NCBI RefSeq assembly: GCF_017901135.1
Contig: NZ_CP072801.1
Coordinates: 248,001 to 312,000, forward strand
Origin: Thiothrix litoralis
GTDB lineage: Bacteria; Pseudomonadota; Gammaproteobacteria; Thiotrichales; Thiotrichaceae
Direction: 5' to 3'
DNA: 64,000 nt
How positions within the stretch are numbered: position 1 is the first letter of the stretch; every line of letters begins with the position of its first letter. Under the pieces are notes generated by a model. That model did no database searches. It was not told the DNA's origin and saw only the letters and a program-made list of their open reading frames with translations. This document shows positions 61,666 to 64,000 of the stretch, piece by piece. The position numbers and the translations under genes were made by a program.

Positions 61666-63702
61666 ATGAAAAGTTCACAGCAATACGCAGTTCTCCCCAT
61701 TATTGCCTTAAGCCTTTCGGCAGTAGTTTTGAGCGCCTGTAATGGTAGCAGCAACGATACTACCGATACGGCGGATAGTGGTGGTGAAACTCCCCCTGAG
61801 AATAAGGTTTCGCTACTGGTGGCGGCTGATGGTGGTGACGAAACTGGCTTGATTAGCCGCTACGACGCGTCTATCCAACCTGCCACGGGTCTAGGTAGCG
61901 CGGTGCAAACCTTCGCAGCCGGTTTGGCGGAAGGGATTGCCACCGATCACGCCGATCATTTGTATCAGGCGGGTATTGATGGTTTTGGTACCGTGAAAGC
62001 GGTGTGTCATTTGCCGAAAAGGGCGAGTGGCAGTGTGTTTGATGTGGGTATTGATCGAGTGGTGACTTCCGCACTCAATAGCCCGAAAGGGATTACTGTT
62101 GCCCAGAAAGCGGGTTTGATCATGACCGCAGAAACGGGTGCGCCAGCGGCAGCCGTTAGTGTGGTGAGTGCGACGGCTGGGGAGGGCAGTATGCCTTTGT
62201 ACACCATTTCGCGTACAGCAATGGGCGGTAGTGGCGCTTGGGATGTGGCCTATGATGAGGACAGCGATAAGCTGTTTGTCGCACTGACCAACGGTAGTGT
62301 TGCTTATTTCAAGGGGTATCTGGCGCTGGCAATGACAGGCGCTGAGGTGGAACCAACCGCTATTTTTCGACCCAATAACCCGCTGCCCGCCAGTAATATG
62401 CATGGCATTGTGTATGACGCTGCCAGTGATCGTTTGATCGTGAGCGATGTGGGCAGTGCCACCTCGGCAGATGACGGGAGTCTCTATGTTTTTGAGGGGG
62501 CTTCAGGTTTATCTGGAGCGGTAGCACCTGAGCGTACTTTACGGGGTGCGGCTACTTTACTGGGTAATCCGGTGGATTTGTCCATGCAAAACGGTGCTTT
62601 GTTTGTCGCGGAAAAAGCCAATGGTGGCGGGCGTATTCTGGTCTTTCTGGATATTGCAGGGGGTGGGAGTGGTGATATTGCCCCGGATCGTGTTTACGAT
62701 CTGGCTGCCCCGGAATCCTTAATGGCTTCTGCGGCTACGGGTAATGCAACGGTGGTAACACCTGCGCTTAGCCGTTTGTTGGTTAGTGCCAATGCGGCGA
62801 ATATGGGCACGCAGGTGACGGCAGTTTCCCCAGCACTGGATACTAAGGGCAATGTGTTCACGCCGGTGATGACCAGCCAGTTTGTGGAAAGTATTGCGCT
62901 GGATAACAATGGTGATGCACTGGTGAGCTTTGATGATGCGGGTTCGCCTGGTACTGGGGGTATTAGTTTCGTCAATCGCTTGGCTACTCGGGCGGCAGAT
63001 GACATGTTGAGTGTGAATCGTGACCGGCAGGTGATGGGGGCGTCTACGACACTGATTGCACCTAAGGGTATGAAAGTCGTTGATAGCGCAGGGGTTGCGT
63101 TGGTGGCTGATTTGAATGCTGCTGCTCCAGGTGCGGTGAAGGTGTTTAGTCTTTGTTCCGCAGGTGATCATACGCCCCTGATGACAACGACGTTGCCTGC
63201 GGGTGCTCGCCCTTGGGATGTTGACTATGATGCGGGCGCTGATCGTCTGTATGTGGCGGCGACGAATGGTTCGATTCTGGTGTACGACAATTACCTTGGT
63301 AGTATGCCGACGGCCCCTTCCCGTACTATTGATCCTGATGACAAATCCGGGTTTGCGGTCAGCAATCTTCATGGGATTGTCTACGATACCAAGACTGACC
63401 GTCTGATTGTCTCCGATGTTGGTGATGCTGCCAATGCCACCGATGGGCGTATCTATATCATTGATAATGCAGCTAAGGCTAATGGTCTGACAGCGTTGCG
63501 GCTGGAAATTTCCGGGCCACTCAGTCAGTTGGGTAATCCGGTGGACTTGGCGTTCGATGGTGCTAACTTGTATGTTGCTGAGAAGAGCAATAATCAGCTT
63601 CAGCGCATTAATGGTATCTACAACCTTAGTGGCGCTATAGATAAGGCTGCGGATGTGGCTTTGAGCTTTACGGCCCCAGAGTCCATTGCTTTATCTTACT
63701 GA
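61666..63702 (+). CDS. Repeat lipoprotein, beta-propeller-like
   Basis: The start at 61666 follows AATGAGGAAAAG and gives a lipobox (LSAC); an upstream ATG inside the HAD gene gives no signal. The 678 residues have two long copies of the same unit (about 150-310 and 500-660), each with WDV(A/D)YD...(L/V)(F/Y)VA.TNGS, NLHGIVYD/NMHGIVYD and DRLIVSDVG. This layout suggests a beta-propeller or similar repeat domain on the cell surface. Function is unknown. A terminator is not clear before the tRNA gene. Confidence 0.75.
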   Translation: MKSSQQYAVLPIIALSLSAVVLSACNGSSNDTTDTADSGGETPPENKVSLLVAADGGDETGLISRYDASIQPATGLGSAVQTFAAGLAEGIATDHADHLYQAGIDGFGTVKAVCHLPKRASGSVFDVGIDRVVTSALNSPKGITVAQKAGLIMTAETGAPAAAVSVVSATAGEGSMPLYTISRTAMGGSGAWDVAYDEDSDKLFVALTNGSVAYFKGYLALAMTGAEVEPTAIFRPNNPLPASNMHGIVYDAASDRLIVSDVGSATSADDGSLYVFEGASGLSGAVAPERTLRGAATLLGNPVDLSMQNGALFVAEKANGGGRILVFLDIAGGGSGDIAPDRVYDLAAPESLMASAATGNATVVTPALSRLLVSANAANMGTQVTAVSPALDTKGNVFTPVMTSQFVESIALDNNGDALVSFDDAGSPGTGGISFVNRLATRAADDMLSVNRDRQVMGASTTLIAPKGMKVVDSAGVALVADLNAAAPGAVKVFSLCSAGDHTPLMTTTLPAGARPWDVDYDAGADRLYVAATNGSILVYDNYLGSMPTAPSRTIDPDDKSGFAVSNLHGIVYDTKTDRLIVSDVGDAANATDGRIYIIDNAAKANGLTALRLEISGPLSQLGNPVDLAFDGANLYVAEKSNNQLQRINGIYNLSGAIDKAADVALSFTAPESIALSY

Positions 63703-63792
63703 TTCAGCTTGGCGCGAGTAAGTATCCATTAACCGCACATCGCCAAGAATGAGCCGATTGTTTGGAAGTCAGGCAAAAAGTTGAAAAAATAG

Positions 63793-63821
63793 TTGCACAC
63801 CCCTATAAGATTTTATAGAAT
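63793..63821 (+). promoter_or_regulatory. sigma70-type promoter of the tRNA gene
   Basis: TTGCAC (63793-63798), a 17-bp spacer and TAGAAT (63816-63821) lie 13 bp before the tRNA. This is a good -35/-10 match. Confidence 0.7.
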
Positions 63822-63834
63822 GCGCAGCTTCAAA

Positions 63835-63910
<76 letters not shown>

Positions 63911-64000
63911 AATTAAAGTTCGATCCAGTCAGCATCTCTTGATGTTGACTGGTAATCGGAAAATTTCTGCATCTATACCATTAAATTGATTTGTATCTCG

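Overview
The window looks like chromosomal DNA of a gammaproteobacterium, most likely a sulfur-oxidising member of the Thiotrichales (Thiothrix-like). This is inference from the gene content: an Isp-type [NiFe] hydrogenase operon, Ttg2/Mla-type lipid transport genes, an ImpA-type metalloprotease, many secreted lipoproteins and heavy IS200/IS605 colonisation. No rRNA or other phylogenetic marker was available to test it.

Layout. 1-2.7 kb: a heavy-metal P-type ATPase broken by an IS605-family element (copy A). 2.8-8.6 kb: a Rieske dioxygenase alpha/beta pair, a coiled-coil DUF697 protein, a short alpha/beta hydrolase, a gene relic, an exported SH3-type protein and cvfB. 8.6-13.8 kb: IS605-family copy B, itself split by a perfect tandem dimer of a 1,830-bp ISNCY-like element. 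13.8-23.4 kb: housekeeping and small genes (ybaK, DUF2809, a VapBC pair, a membrane thioredoxin, a deleted AAA ATPase with phased upstream repeats, an M23 peptidase, an aldo/keto reductase, waaA, cytochrome c, ferredoxin, DUF2157). 23.5-30.1 kb: secreted metallopeptidases including ImpA. 30.2-33.6 kb: a Ttg2/Mla-like transporter. 34-39.8 kb: a DUF4258/DUF2283 pair, ispG, dienelactone hydrolase, an FGE-like protein, trpF, DUF1615 and a second VapBC pair. 40-43.6 kb: a single-chain MmeI-like restriction-modification enzyme. 43.7-49 kb: IS copy D, bioA, two lipoproteins (one with a 28-unit minisatellite) and the IS relic C. 49-58.1 kb: an AI-2E-type permease and the hydrogenase operon hynD-hupH-hynS-isp1-isp2-[IS copy E]-orf-hynL-orf, preceded by an FNR-like box. 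58.1-64 kb: a SEFIR-STAND-TPR protein of immune-receptor architecture, a HAD hydrolase, a large repeat lipoprotein and tRNA-Thr(UGU).

The main theme is insertion-sequence damage and expression rewiring. Five IS605-family copies carry two different TnpB lineages but share terminal hairpins and the same GTCAA right-end boundary. Copy D lies between the inferred Shine-Dalgarno site and start codon of bioA. Copy E appears to cut the gene after isp2 two codons past its native start. Copy A truncates the ATPase and copy C leaves only a stub of a deformylase-like gene. Smaller palindromic repeats have entered coding regions in frame (SEFIR-STAND gene, MmeI-like gene, tnpB of copy B). The best candidates for less-described biology are the SEFIR-STAND-TPR protein, the four 22-bp phased repeats at 17.43-17.52 kb, and the intra-ORF palindromes.
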